The notes beneath the pieces were generated by a model. It was not told where the DNA came from. It did no database searches and saw nothing but the letters and a program-made list of their open reading frames with translations. A stretch of DNA of 64,000 bases, taken from the NCBI RefSeq assembly GCF_029784155.1, contig NC_073692.1, positions 18,354,126 through 18,418,125 on the forward strand. Reading direction: 5' to 3'. Shown here piece by piece: positions 34,990 through 47,000 of this stretch. The DNA comes from Uranotaenia lowii (taxonomy: Eukaryota; Arthropoda; Insecta; Diptera; Culicidae). The position numbers and the translations under genes are program-made. Within the stretch, counting starts at the first letter, position 1, and every line of letters begins with the position of its first letter.

Positions 34990-36741
34990 AAAGAACTTGT
35001 CTCCCTTCCTACTCCGCCCTGAAAAAAGGGAGGGTCTCAAATTATTCGTACGCAAAGAGAGACAACCTCTCGTATAAAATATGGTCTCTTTTGATTTATA
35101 AGTGCTACATTTATGCCAAAAAAACTGTAGATATAGAAGACCCTTTCAACACTTCTTGAAGAAGGTAGGCATTTCTAATAATCATACCTAATTTTTGTAA
35201 CCAAGGGTTGGTTACTGCCCAGCACTGCTAAGACTCCCCTTCAAATGCCTCAGGGTCGGCTTTTCGTCAATCAAAAACTACAAGGAAACGCTAGTAAATT
35301 CAATTTCGAGCTTCGCTCGCCAACCTTTATTCCGACTTGTCGACAATTTTCAAAAAATCCCCTTAGTGACTGTACAAGACTCTCCTACCTTGCTCTACTG
35401 CTTCGGGCCCTTCTTCTTCGGTTTACCCCTTCACACACCGTCGGATGTCCCGTGTCTCCTCGTAGTTGTTGAGGGAGGTAGACTCGTGGCTTAGGTGGGT
35501 TCGTAGCGCCGGACTCCGGCACGGTGGAGCTTACCAAGTGGCTATGGCGGGCTGCTAGGGTTCCTCGGAGGCACTTCTGGTAGGCCTCTATAGGAGTTTG
35601 GAGGAACACGAGCGGTACAAACTTCGGATTAAAACCTCGGGGTCTTGGTGAACAGTGGAAGGAAGCAAAATGACGTCAGGTCGGGTATATAGGAATCCAC
35701 GGGGTTATGAGGTTACCTGGCCGGTTTTTCACGCACACTTAAACAAGGTTTTCACGGTGCGAACTGCTGCTTGGCTTAATGCGCCTTAACTTTAACTTTT
35801 GGAACAGCGTAAGCGATGGTATTATTTGCTGAGAGAAAACTATTAGCATTCAACCTTTCTTTCTCCGCGTTGCACCATGAAATGGCCATTTTGGACCAGT
35901 ACAATGCCCCTCATACCCGACCGATGACCGCCCTCCCTTCGTTGCTGACCCTTTCTCTTGCCTCTTGCTCCGTGATCCTTTCATCCTTACTGCGGCCCTG
36001 CTCCATTATAGCACGCTCATGCTGCCCTCTGTTGCATGCAAGCACCCGCCTGTCAGTTTTATGCTGCTGGGCTGCGTCCGGGATATTCGAGGTCTAAAGG
36101 CTGGTCCGTTTCACTCTCCACTGAATCACTAGCACTTCCTCGACATTTAACGTTACCGCGACGAATCTTAGTAATCTTGAACAGTAACTTTCACATGGTT
36201 ACATTTTTCATACCCAAAAACCGTTCATTTCCAATTTGGTTTAATTGGTTAACAAGTTCTTGAGCGTACAACAAAATTATATGAAACCCTCTCTTTCCCT
36301 TCCCGCATAATCAAAAACTGTATCACAAACAGTCCATACGATTCATCTACGGCTCCAGAAAACGTGATGATCTATGTAAACGTAGCTTTTAAACTAATCT
36401 TTTAATTCGACAACGATCAGAACGAAACATGAACGTTTATGTTAAAAAGTGATTATATCTGAAAAGGTGAATAAATGGTACTAACGATTTACTCCAACTT
36501 TATTAGAATCGTAAAATTGATCACGGACCGTTATCCGTAGCGTTCATGCCTTACTGACACACTCACATAAAAAATGACTGAAAGGCTGATTCGAGATGCC
36601 AGTTGATTTAAAAAAAAAAGAAACTCAGCACAAATTTGTGAATATATTTTTTTAGGGTTTTCAGTTCACTCATAGGAATCAATCAATTAAGTGTGATATA
36701 AAAAAAAAATAAACTCAAATCACACAAATTACCTATTCGAC
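34990..36741. other. Unclassified DNA with a GC-rich block at 35.20-36.20 kb
   Basis: The block is much richer in GC than its flanks. It contains GGGTATATAGG near 35676, a TATA-like word, and on the minus strand a GAATAAAGG word near 35320-35330. Short frames (for example 35816-36097, plus) encode low-complexity Leu/Ser/Cys-rich peptides that I do not recognise. It could be an LTR or part of a retroelement, but no repeat ends were found. 36.2-36.74 kb is AT-rich and empty. Confidence 0.3.
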
Positions 36742-36755
36742 AACGAATACAAATT

Positions 36756-37022
36756 AGGGCCCGAGGAAACCACCCTATGTTCCAGTGAGAGATGTGCTGG
36801 CTTTGATAGACTTGGACGACATGTTCGAAATATGTCCTTAAAGCTATTGATCTTCGTCTATAATTCTTTTTATTTTCATATTTTCCTATATATTTGCTTT
36901 CCTATTCTAATAAAAAGTAAAGAACTAGATTAAAGCACACAATTGTAAACAAACTAAACGAGATTGACTCTTTAAAGCCTATAAAGGTATGAGCCGTTTC
37001 AAATAAAGATTTTACAAAAAAA
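36756..37022 (+). mobile_element. 5'-truncated LINE tail with 14-bp target-site duplication
   Basis: Flanked by AACGAATACAAATT at 36742-36755 and 37023-37036. The insert ends TTTCAAATAAAGATTTTAC plus an A-run, and its first ~75 bases translate to PYVPVRDVLALIDLDDMFEI, a C-terminal peptide typical of non-LTR ORF2 proteins, then a stop. Truncation, poly(A) and duplication together are diagnostic of target-primed reverse transcription. Confidence 0.85.
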
Positions 37023-37125
37023 AACGAATACAAATTGATGTTGGTGAAATTGATCTATATTTCAAGTTTTTATCAAAACGCCTGCGCAGAATCTAAACCT
37101 GCTTAGATTAAACTCAGACCGTAAA

Positions 37126-37265
37126 TTCGCATCGCATCGCTCTCACTATGTCATCGGCCTATGTCAGGTTTAAGCGAGTCACACACATTTTCATCAAATG
37201 TGGTTCGTCGCATTCAATCGCATTCGCCGCATCGTATCGCATCGCACTCACTATGTCATCGGCCT
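37126..37265 (+). repeat. Short direct repeat (CGCATCGC.CTCACTATGTCATCGGCCT)
   Basis: A ~30-base block at 37131-37161 recurs at 37236-37265 with one difference, about 105 bases apart, separated by further GCATCG words. Confidence 0.6.
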
Positions 37266-37556
37266 CAGAAATATTCAAGCAATTGTCATTCTATAGAATT
37301 TATAAAACTAAACTATTAAAAAATTTTGAGAAAAAAAAAACTCAAATGATTAAATACGCAGCGCTGGCACCACTGCCAATAGCTGTCAAACATGAAGAAA
37401 AAGAAAAATAACCGCGCAGTAAAAGTTTTCGCGTTTCGAAATAAAACTTTAAAAATAAAAAAAAGGGATTAAAATCGGTAAGTTACATTTAGAAAAATAA
37501 AAAAAAACTACACCATTATTATTAAGTTGATCTTTTCTTTGCAGAAATCTGCAACT

Positions 37557-37857
37557 ATGGCCTCCAATAGCCGGTTTCTTAGGGCCCACCTGGAGCTCCC
37601 GCAATCATCAACCAAAAATACTCGGCTGCCGTTCGATCCGGGCGGAAAATTGGAATTGGTTCTGGTTAGCTGCAATCTGAACGAGCAAGCGCGCAATCCG
37701 AGTTCCTCAGCCGTAGGGACCTATTAGTAGGTACAGTGTGCAGGGTGCGGCCAGTCAAAATTCTGCCAAAAATGGTATTTTCGTAGGATGTTCAGATGAT
37801 GCCATTACCAACTTATTAAAGAATTACTCAAGCGGTGATTTAATGAATGATGAATAA
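37557..37857 (+). pseudogene. Small unidentified spliced gene or pseudogene
   Basis: An upstream leader ends TCG|GTAAGT at 37478, and TTTTCTTTGCAG ends at 37544, giving a 67-bp intron. An ATG follows at 37557 and opens 56 codons starting MASNSRFLRAHLELPQSS, stopping at 37727. A second frame, +1 relative to the first, is open just downstream to 37857 and ends CSDDAITNLLKNYSSGDLMNDE-like, immediately before AATAAA. Both peptides have normal protein-like composition, suggesting one coding sequence interrupted by an indel, or two exons. AT-rich sequence follows. I do not recognise the family. A processed origin is unlikely if the intron is real. Confidence 0.35.
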
Positions 37858-38942
37858 AGTGCTGCGTGTGAAATATAAAATAAAATAAAATGCAAATAGT
37901 GAAAAGAAATTGTTTTTTTCATTCAAATCTCGAAACACCACACACATTTGTGGATGTGTGCGTGATCTATTCACGCACGGTTCCGGATATCGTTTTTGTA
38001 ACGTTTTGTCAAATCCTTTCATGATTGTTACTGTAAATGTTTAGATAAAAGAGAACTTTAAGAAAAACTTTAGCAATAACTGTTTGATGCACTAAAAACG
38101 TTTCTACCAGTGATTCCTGTACGTTATCCCTACTGTTTGTGAAACAGTTCCTCCATATAAGTGTTTTAACCGTTTTTAACAATTACATAACCTAACGACA
38201 TATTAAAAATACTGTGAATTCAGATTTCACGCTTCAACTAAAGTATTTCACAGTTTGAATAATCGTTAGCTTAAAGTTTGTTTACGCTTCATCAAATAGT
38301 CGTTGACTATTTAAGAAATCGTTTGGATACAATCCTTATTTATGCGGGTTCTTCTTCGTCCAAAAGGGCCTTAAGTGAAACTTGTGCTTTTAGCTGTTAG
38401 GTGTCTTCACAACATTTGCTTGTTAAACAGTTCCACGTGAAAGTATTAAAAATAAGTCACAGCCTACTACTTTTATGTTTGAGAAGATAAAGACAAAATT
38501 TGTTTTTCAAAGTTGTAGATTTTATTAAAATATGAAACATCGCTGAAATAATGAGAGCTTTATCTCTAATCAGTACAGAGTTATAAAGCTATTAGTTTGA
38601 AACATACTTTCAATTTGTTGTTTTATACTTAACAATTGTAAGTTTCGAACTAACATGGAAAGAATGTTAACAGCCTTCATAGAGACACTCAAAACGCACA
38701 TTTTCGCACGTCTTAAGTCACAGACCTTTCCTTCCGAAGTTATCGCAATTTCAGGTTTAATTTATCCTGAGATTTGCGAACTTCTAGGGTAAATGGGGCA
38801 AGTGGATCCATAAACAAAAAACTACATCTGGAAGCTTGGTTCAAGTAATACAAATTAAGCCAGAAACTACACGCCCCCGTTTTTTAGTACGGCTGGCATA
38901 AGTTTGTTGAATTCTTAGTGTTTAACAAGAAACTAGAGGACT
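37858..38942. other. AT-rich intergenic DNA, nothing recognised
   Basis: No gene. Near 38790 the word GGGTAAATGGGGCAAGTGG resembles ends of common insect repeats. Confidence 0.3.
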
Positions 38943-38954
38943 AAAGCTAGGAAC

Positions 38955-39152
38955 TTTTTTTTTTTTGTTTCGATTATAGTCGTTTTACCATCTTTATGGC
39001 ATTCGCGACTTTATCAACGTTACAGTTGGCGGATCGTTATTGAAAAACTTATCCGGTACAACTGTGTTCGATGTTTACTCTTGGGCTCGAACTCGCGGAC
39101 ATCGGCTCAGGAGACAACAGACTTGCCAACTGAGCTATATCACAAGCCCTAA
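38955..39152 (-). mobile_element. tRNA-derived SINE, complete, with target-site duplication
   Basis: Direct repeats AAAGCTAGGAAC flank it (38943-38954 and 39153-39164). On the minus strand the tRNA-like head has box A TAGCTCAGTTGG (39126-39137) and box B GAGTTCGAGCCC (39083-39094), followed by a ~100-base body and a poly(A) tail (T-run from 38955 on the plus strand). All SINE hallmarks are present, so this is a recent-looking insertion transcribed in principle by RNA polymerase III. Confidence 0.9.
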
Positions 39153-39240
39153 AAAGCTAGGAACTGAAATTTGGCATGGATGCTCATTAGGACCAGGAAT
39201 GATGGAAAACATTTTCAGATTTTCGGATGACCCCTTCTGA

Positions 39241-40064
39241 AGGGGGTCGTCCATACAAGACAAATCGATTAATCGATTTTAGGTATCAAATTTGGTGTAA
39301 TGGGCCAGCTAAAGTGGTCGTCAATATTAATTTTTCACTGTTTTGGCGATTTTGACGCTAATACACATTGGATTGGAAATATGCACAAGGGGGTTTAAAG
39401 GGACGGACAATTGATTCAGGGATTCAAATTTTGAGTCAGGAGTTGGCAAAAAGGGTCATATGATTTGTTCACTGTTTTAGAAATATTGTTATGATCATTA
39501 GCAAAACTGGAGTTTATAGAGACGAGCAATTGATTTCAGGTATCCAATTTTAAATCGGTGGTCGATAAAAGTAAAAATTTGTAAAATTTTTCCAGATTAT
39601 TTATCCAATCTTTTGGCAATAATTATGTTTTCATCGAATCGAGACGAAAATCCAAAAAAAGCAGTTTAACAGAAGGAGAAATCAATTGCTAATTACAAAT
39701 ATTAGGTATATTAGACGAAGGACAAATGGGTCGTCATAAATTAACTGTTTCATGTTTTTTCAATAAAGCTTAGATCTTTTAGAAATGGGACACTTTCTTT
39801 TGCTGATAGCTTATTTCCTTGTTATCGGACATATAAAATTATAACAACACTTTGTTGCCTGTAAAAAAGTACTATCAGACATATTTTTTCGAATTTCAGA
39901 ATTTATGCATTATCTCAAATATTTACAATGCAAAAGAAAATAAAAAAATATTGTGCACAGTTTCTTTCAAAATCTGTCGTTATCAAATCGATAGCTAGCA
40001 AAACCGTTGAAAATTCGGAAAAAAACATCTGTGCATGAGTGATGGAAGAGTATTTAAACGCTGT
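39241..40064. repeat. Decayed repeat with three spaced copies of an ACAAATTGATT..GTATCAAATTT block
   Basis: Similar blocks occur near 39250, 39402 and 39515 (GAC-ACAATTGATT-AGG-ATCAAATTT). Looks like a degenerate internally repetitive transposon; the rest is AT-rich. Confidence 0.35.
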
Positions 40065-41070
40065 TAAAAATGTCTACAAAGCTCAAATCATGCGTTGAAG
40101 TGAAGCACACGATCGGCAACTACGTTACCGGTCATCAGGGAAGTCAAGGCTCATATCAGAATTTTTAATTTTCAATAAGCGAAAAACTAAGTGTAGATCG
40201 CTAAAATGTCCCGTAAATTTTTTTCCATAAGCTAAAAGTGTGGCCTAGCTATGAGTCATTAGAACCTAACCTCAAGCAACAAATTTTTGCTAGTTCCAGA
40301 GCTCGTAAGCCGTATAGCCGGTACCAAGGCAATGAGACAGGTGATTTCTAATGGACGACAAAACTTATGAAAAACCCTATTTCAAACAAACTCCATCGTT
40401 TGAATCCTATGACATGTCTGCTCGTGGCAAGGTCCCTAGCATGTTAAAGTATGTATTTGCTGGTGGTTTTGTTAATTTGCCATTGATTCGCCAAGATTCT
40501 GCTCCTGTGAGAAAAAACAACAATTTTCAAATCGAAAACTTTGGCTTTCGCCCTGCGCAACCTACAGACCGAAAGTAGTAGGTAGTAGGTATACTAACAG
40601 ATTATACTGTTAAATTTCACGATAGTTTTACTTCGTGTATGTCAGATTTTGCCAGTAGACATTCCATTAAAACGCTTTTAAGTAGCTTAAAAATAATCAA
40701 GTTTTGTTAATTTAGAAACAGGTTTATCCACTAAATTGCTCTCAGTTTCTTTTAAAAGAGAAGTATTGGACCGAAAGTTAGCAGAAATTTAAGGAGGAGG
40801 ATGCAGCCACCTAAAATACTGATAACACAAAGTATAAGTTGAAAAAACTGGTCAATATCATGACTGAAAAAAGTGTGCGCCAGCCGATTGGAGATATTAA
40901 GAAAAAAGTAGCTTTTTTCCTTACAATAAAACGAAGATTTTTTTTTCTAATTTTTCCATGAATTATCATTAAATTACGTTAATTTCCTTCATAGAAAGTA
41001 TTTCGATCAAACGAATGGTTTTTGAGATACACGCACTCGTAACTGTTCCATTTCTAAATGAACTAAACGT
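40065..41070 (+). mobile_element. DD37E mariner-like remnant
   Basis: Same family as 31816-32430 but retaining a transposase piece. Frame 40351-40578 begins MDDKTYEKPYFKQ and continues RGKVPSMLKYVFAGG, resembling the MDDETYVK first-aspartate region of DD37E transposases; RARKPYSRY in another frame just upstream fits the preceding block. No second Asp or Glu survives. Terminal repeats were not delimited. Confidence 0.6.
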
Positions 41071-44059
41071 TATTCCTAGTCAAAATTTCGTTACGCTCAA
41101 ACCAGCATTCGCTTCAGGCCAGTCAAAACATCACATCAGCATTTGTAAAATTCAGCTCAAAATACTTATTTAAATACTGTTTAAATATTTTCATTATTTC
41201 AAATCAATCAAACATAATACTTTCAGAATTACATTCATTTGCTACTCATATACTTTGCAAGTTATGTAGAAAACAACAAAGCAGGCGTGTTCTTGTTACT
41301 GTTTTGTAACTATGAAAATGAACTAAACTTTTCCAGAACATTCTGAAATCACGAGACACGCGACATTTTCTTTTCTTGTTGTTTAAAAGAATCGTATTCT
41401 GAAGACAATTCTTTAAAACCAATCTGATGGTCACTTTCTATCTACACCAAGGCAATCGTGTCTCAGTTTGCAGCCTCACTTAAACCATCTATTGTAAAGT
41501 GAATCCCAGAAGGAGAGACGCACATTTTTTTCAGTACTCTTGAAAATTTTACCCTAAAAATTTTCCCACTTTCACAAGACTTATATCATTTTTACATAGA
41601 TCTTTGTCCCCGATTATGTCATCCATCCGTTTGAAAATCTTATTTCAGGTCAGTTTTCCACTTCCAATTTTGAAGAACAAAAATACCTTGAACTTCTCAG
41701 AGACTTTTTTCTGGATTTCACTGTTTGATCTATTTACAGTCGTTACTGGAACATTTTGGCCATGCCCAGCACTTCCGGCAAATACGCTGGGGGTTTTTTA
41801 TAAAAAGTAGTTTTACGATTCTCCACCCTAAAAGTTTCGATTTCAGAAAATTTTCAAGAGCGTAGATAAAAAGGCGTGCGCTCCGAAAAGATCATCGCTT
41901 ACTTTCCCCGTATATATTGTTGATTGATGGACTGAGTTGAAAATTGTGGAAAGTCAAATTTTTGATAAAATGAACTTTATATGTAATGAGTTTGTTACAA
42001 TAGCAATAACTGTTTATATATATTCTATTTACTCTTCATTATCTTCCGACTAGAGAAGGTGTGATATGTGATAAAATATACCTCAAAGACTACTACCTCA
42101 ACCATGTGGTTCTTGCTGATAGCGTCCGTTTTAAAATTGAACCACGGATCATCAGAACTGAACAAAATAAAGCCATAAAATTTAGATACAGCTACTTGGT
42201 CGAGCTGAGGCAGATTTTTTTTTTCAATTTAATACCCCGAAAAGATCTAGTCAGAAATACATTGAGGGGACTTGGACTAAGCAAAGAAAGTAACCGATCC
42301 ATAAAGTATAAATATACCATCGAATGACCGTTCAACCCGTCAGTATACGTAACCTAACCTATCCGGGACCGGGTGAGTCGAATAAAACGAACCGGCAAAG
42401 GTACGTTCCTACACATGATGGAAGAGTAAAATGAAAATTGCATGCCTAATTGAACACGATGATGGTTTCATATAGGTAAAGCCGTATAGAGAAAGAGGGA
42501 AAAGCACGGCATAAAGACGACCCAACCCACCGTGAAGTTGCGTTTTGAACTTTACGATCCCATATTTAGACGAAAGGCCCTCTTTCACAAAATGTGGCTA
42601 CGCCGTAACATCCCCCCTAGTAGGTAGGTAACAGCTGATGGAGTTTAAAAAATTGCCGGACTGGAGGAAGTGGCCATCGATACAGGTATAACTCAATGTA
42701 AGTACACCTAGCAAGTAGGTAACCTGGACGTCGATTGAAAAACAAATATGGCACTCATTCACGACGGGTGAGGAAAAACATACACACGTGTTGTTATTGT
42801 GATGGCCGCCGTCCGCCGTTACCTTACCTTAAATTTTACATGTGTTTCACGATGAGGTTCCACACGTTTGTTCGGAAACCGCAAAGCTACTTTCGTAGCA
42901 CCAAGGTTCTTAGATACACTAGGTTCTCCGACTTTCACAGTAAGTAGGCGAGGAGTGAGCGGGGCTCTCAATGAGTTTGTTTATTTTTTGCTCAGCTTTT
43001 CTGTGGTTTGTTGGTAAACAAACTTCATGAGTTCCGCATAGTTGCATAGCCTACATAGCCAAAATGGCTGAATCAGGAATTCGTTATTCGGGAACACCTC
43101 CTGAATATATACCCACCTTGCGTAGCACATCAGAGTAGGCTTCCTGTCAGTCTGACGGACTCTGAGGTGTCATTAGTGTGTGGGCCTACTTTATTCCGTC
43201 ATCGTCGTCCGTTCGGAAGTCGGTTAACAACTGACTGCCTAACTGATGGCATTGTTTCAAGCTATGCCAAGCCAAGTGGCTTAAACAGTTCATTCAAACA
43301 AAATGTGCCCGGTGATGACTTGCTTTGATGAATGAATTTATGACAGCCGTAAATGTGCAACATATCATTTTCCCCTACATTTATGCATGGTTTTTGGTTA
43401 ACCGTCATGATTAGCATTGATTTATGAATGAAACACAACAATTGCCGGGCAAAAATTGCGTTGTATAATTTCAGTGTGTTCGGCTGATTACATAGTAGAT
43501 TTGCAAATGCAATTCACATTTCGGTTTTTATTCGCACCTGTGCACAAATTAAACATTCCTAGCACAGGAAGGTTCACAGTTTTCCAGTCATTTGCATTCC
43601 TCCACGTTTTGGTTAAAGCGCGGAATGTGTATAGTAAAATAGCTTCGTTCGCCGAAATGAAAAAAAAATAAGTGTCCTGTCCCCTGCAAATATTTATGAA
43701 CCCACATGCACACCGTGTAGGTGTACGGCCCACAGGATAAAATATTGCACCTCAAGGATGCAAACTTTTATCTACCGGTAGAGGAATTCCGCGAGAATTT
43801 CCTGGCGGAATTTTTCCTCCTGAGGTTTGCCGGTAAACATCATTAATCTCCCTGTAGAGTTTATGAAAATTCCACAAACTTTATATCAAACAGGATGTAG
43901 TTTTGAATAACTTACTAACTGAATTCTAAGATTTCGGCCTTTCACGATTGAAAGCTTCAGAAAGCTACAATGCGCAATTATAAAAAATAATAGCTGGTAA
44001 AATAAAATAATTTTTGAATTAATTTTTTTTGTCCTTTTTGTACGTTTTGTATTTTATTG
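41071..44059. other. Intergenic DNA, no gene recognised
   Basis: 42.34-43.35 kb is GC-richer and unique-looking; the rest is AT-rich. The short open frames (such as 42061-42327) match nothing I know and have no splice or start context of note. Confidence 0.3.
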
Positions 44060-47000
44060 TAATTTTTATAATTTTTGTAATTTTTGTCATTTTTGTCATT
44101 TTTGTCATTTTGACATTTTGTCAATTTGTCTTTTTTGTCATTTTTGTACAATTTGTAATTTTTGCAATTATTATAATTTTTGTAATTTCTGTAATTTTTG
44201 TCATCTTTGTCATCTTTGTCATCTTTGTCATCTTTGTCATTTTTGTCATTTTTGTCATTTTTGTAATTTTTGTAATTTTTGTCATTTTTGTCATTTTTGT
44301 CACTTTTGTCATTTTTGTCATTTTTGTCATTTTTGTCATTTTTGTCATTTTTGTCATTTTTGTCATTTTTGTCATTTTTGTCATTTTTGTCATTTTTGTC
44401 ATTTTTGTCATTTTTGTCATTTTTGTCATTTTTGTCATTTTTGTCATTTTTGTCATTTTTGTCATTTTTGTCATTTTTGTCATTTTTGTCATTTTTGTCA
44501 TTTTTGTCATTTTTGTCATTTTTGTCATTTTTGTCATTTTTGTCATTTTTGTCATTTTTGTCATTTTTGTCATTTTTGTCATTTTTGTCATTTTTGTCAT
44601 TTTTGTCATTTTTGTCATTTTTGTCATTTTTGTCATTTTTGTCATTTTTGTCATTTTTGTCATTTTTGTCATTTTTGTCATTTTTGTCATTTTTGTCATT
44701 TTTGTCATTTTTGTCATTTTTGTCATTTTTGTCATTTTTGTCATTTTTGTCATTTTTGTCATTTTTGTCATTTTTGTCATTTTTGTCATTTTTGTCATTT
44801 TTGTCATTTTTGTCATTTTTGTCATTTTTGTCATTTTTGTCATTTTTGTCATTTTTGTCATTTTTGTCATTTTTGTCATTTTTGTCATTTTTGTCATTTT
44901 TGTCATTTTTGTCATTTTTGTCATTTTTGTCATTTTTGTCATTTTTGTCATTTTTGTCATTTTTGTCATTTTTGTCATTTTTGTCATTTTTGTCATTTTT
45001 GTCATTTTTGTCATTTTTGTCATTTTTGTCATTTTTGTCATTTTTGTCATTTTTGTCATTTTTGTCATTTTTGTCATTTTTGTCATTTTTGTCATTTTTG
45101 TCATTTTTGTCATTTTTGTCATTTTTGTCATTTTTGTCATTTTTGTCATTTTTGTCATTTTTGTCATTTTTGTCATTTTTGTCATTTTTGTCATTTTTGT
45201 CATTTTTGTCATTTTTGTCATTTTTGTCATTTTTGTCATTTTTGTCATTTTTGTCATTTTTGTCATTTTTGTCATTTTTGTCATTTTTGTCATTTTCTTC
45301 ATTTTGTCATTTTTGTCATTTTTGTCGTTTTTATCATTATTTTCATTTTTGGCCTTTTTCCATTTTTGTCATTTTTGTCATTTTTGTCATTTTTGTCATT
45401 TTTGTAATTTTTGTCATTTTTGTCATTTTTGTCATTTTTGTCATTTTTGTCATTTTTGTCATTTTTGTCATTTTTGTCATTTTTGTCATTTTTGTCATTT
45501 TTGTCATTTTTGTCATTTTCGTCATTTTTGTCATTTTTGTCATTTTTGTCATTTTTGTCATTTTTGTCATTTTTGTCATTTTTGTCATTTTTGTCATTTT
45601 TGTCATTTTTGTCATTTTTGTCATTTTTGTCATTTTTGTCATTTTTGTCATTTTTGTCATTTTTGTCATTTTTGTCATTTTTGTCATTTTTGTCATTTTT
45701 GTCATTTTTGTCATTTTTGTCATTTTTGTCATTTTTGTCATTTTTGTCATTTTTGTCATTTTTGTCATTTTTGTCATTTTTGTCATTTTTGTCATTTTTG
45801 TCATTTTTGTCATTTTTGTCATTTTTGTCATTTTTGTCATTTTTGTCATTTTTGTCATTTTTGTCATTTTTGTCATTTTTGTCATTTTTGTCATTTTTGT
45901 CATTTTTGTCATTTTTGTCATTTTTGTCATTTTTGTCATTTTTGTCATTTTTGTCATTTTTGTCATTTTTGTCATTTTTGTCATTTTTGTCATTTTTGTC
46001 ATTTTTGTCATTTTTGTCATTTTTGTCATTTTTGTCATTTTTGTCATTTTTGTCATTTTTGTCATTTTTGTCATTTTTGTCATTTTTGTCATTTTTGTCA
46101 TTTTGACATTTTGTCAATTTGTCTTTTTTGTCATTTTTGTACAATTTGTAATTTTTGCAATTATTATAATTTTTGTAATTTCTGTAATTTTTGTCATCTT
46201 TGTCATCTTTGTCATCTTTGTCATTTTTGTCATTTTTGTCATTTTTGTAATTTTTGTAATTTTTGTCATTTTTGTCATTTTTGTCATTTTTGTCACTTTT
46301 GTCATTTTTGTCATTTTTGTCATTTTTGTCATTTTTGTCATTTTTGTCATTTTTGTCATTTTTGTCATTTTTGTCATTTTTGTCATTTTTGTCATTTTTG
46401 TCATTTTTGTCATTTTTGTCATTTTTGTCATTTTTGTCATTTTTGTCATTTTTGTCATTTTTGTCATTTTTGTCATTTTTGTCATTTTTGTCATTTTTGT
46501 CATTTTTGTCATTTTTGTCATTTTTGTCATTTTTGTCATTTTTGTCATTTTTGTCATTTTTGTCATTTTTGTCATTTTTGTCATTTTTGTCATTTTTGTC
46601 ATTTTTGTCATTTTTGTCATTTTTGTCATTTTTGTCATTTTTGTCATTTTTGTCATTTTTGTCATTTTTGTCATTTTTGTCATTTTTGTCATTTTTGTCA
46701 TTTTTGTCATTTTTGTCATTTTTGTCATTTTTGTCATTTTTGTCATTTTTGTCATTTTTGTCATTTTTGTCATTTTTGTCATTTTTGTCATTTTTGTCAT
46801 TTTTGTCATTTTTGTCATTTTTGTCATTTTTGTCATTTTTGTCATTTTTGTCATTTTTGTCATTTTTGTCATTTTTGTCATTTTTGTCATTTTTGTCATT
46901 TTTGTCATTTTTGTCATTTTTGTCATTTTTGTCATTTTTGTCATTTTTGTCATTTTTGTCATTTTTGTCATTTTTGTCATTTTTGTCATTTTTGTCATTT

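Noticed and set aside
39083..39150. Functional tRNA gene
   Set aside because: Part of a SINE with body, poly(A) and target duplication.
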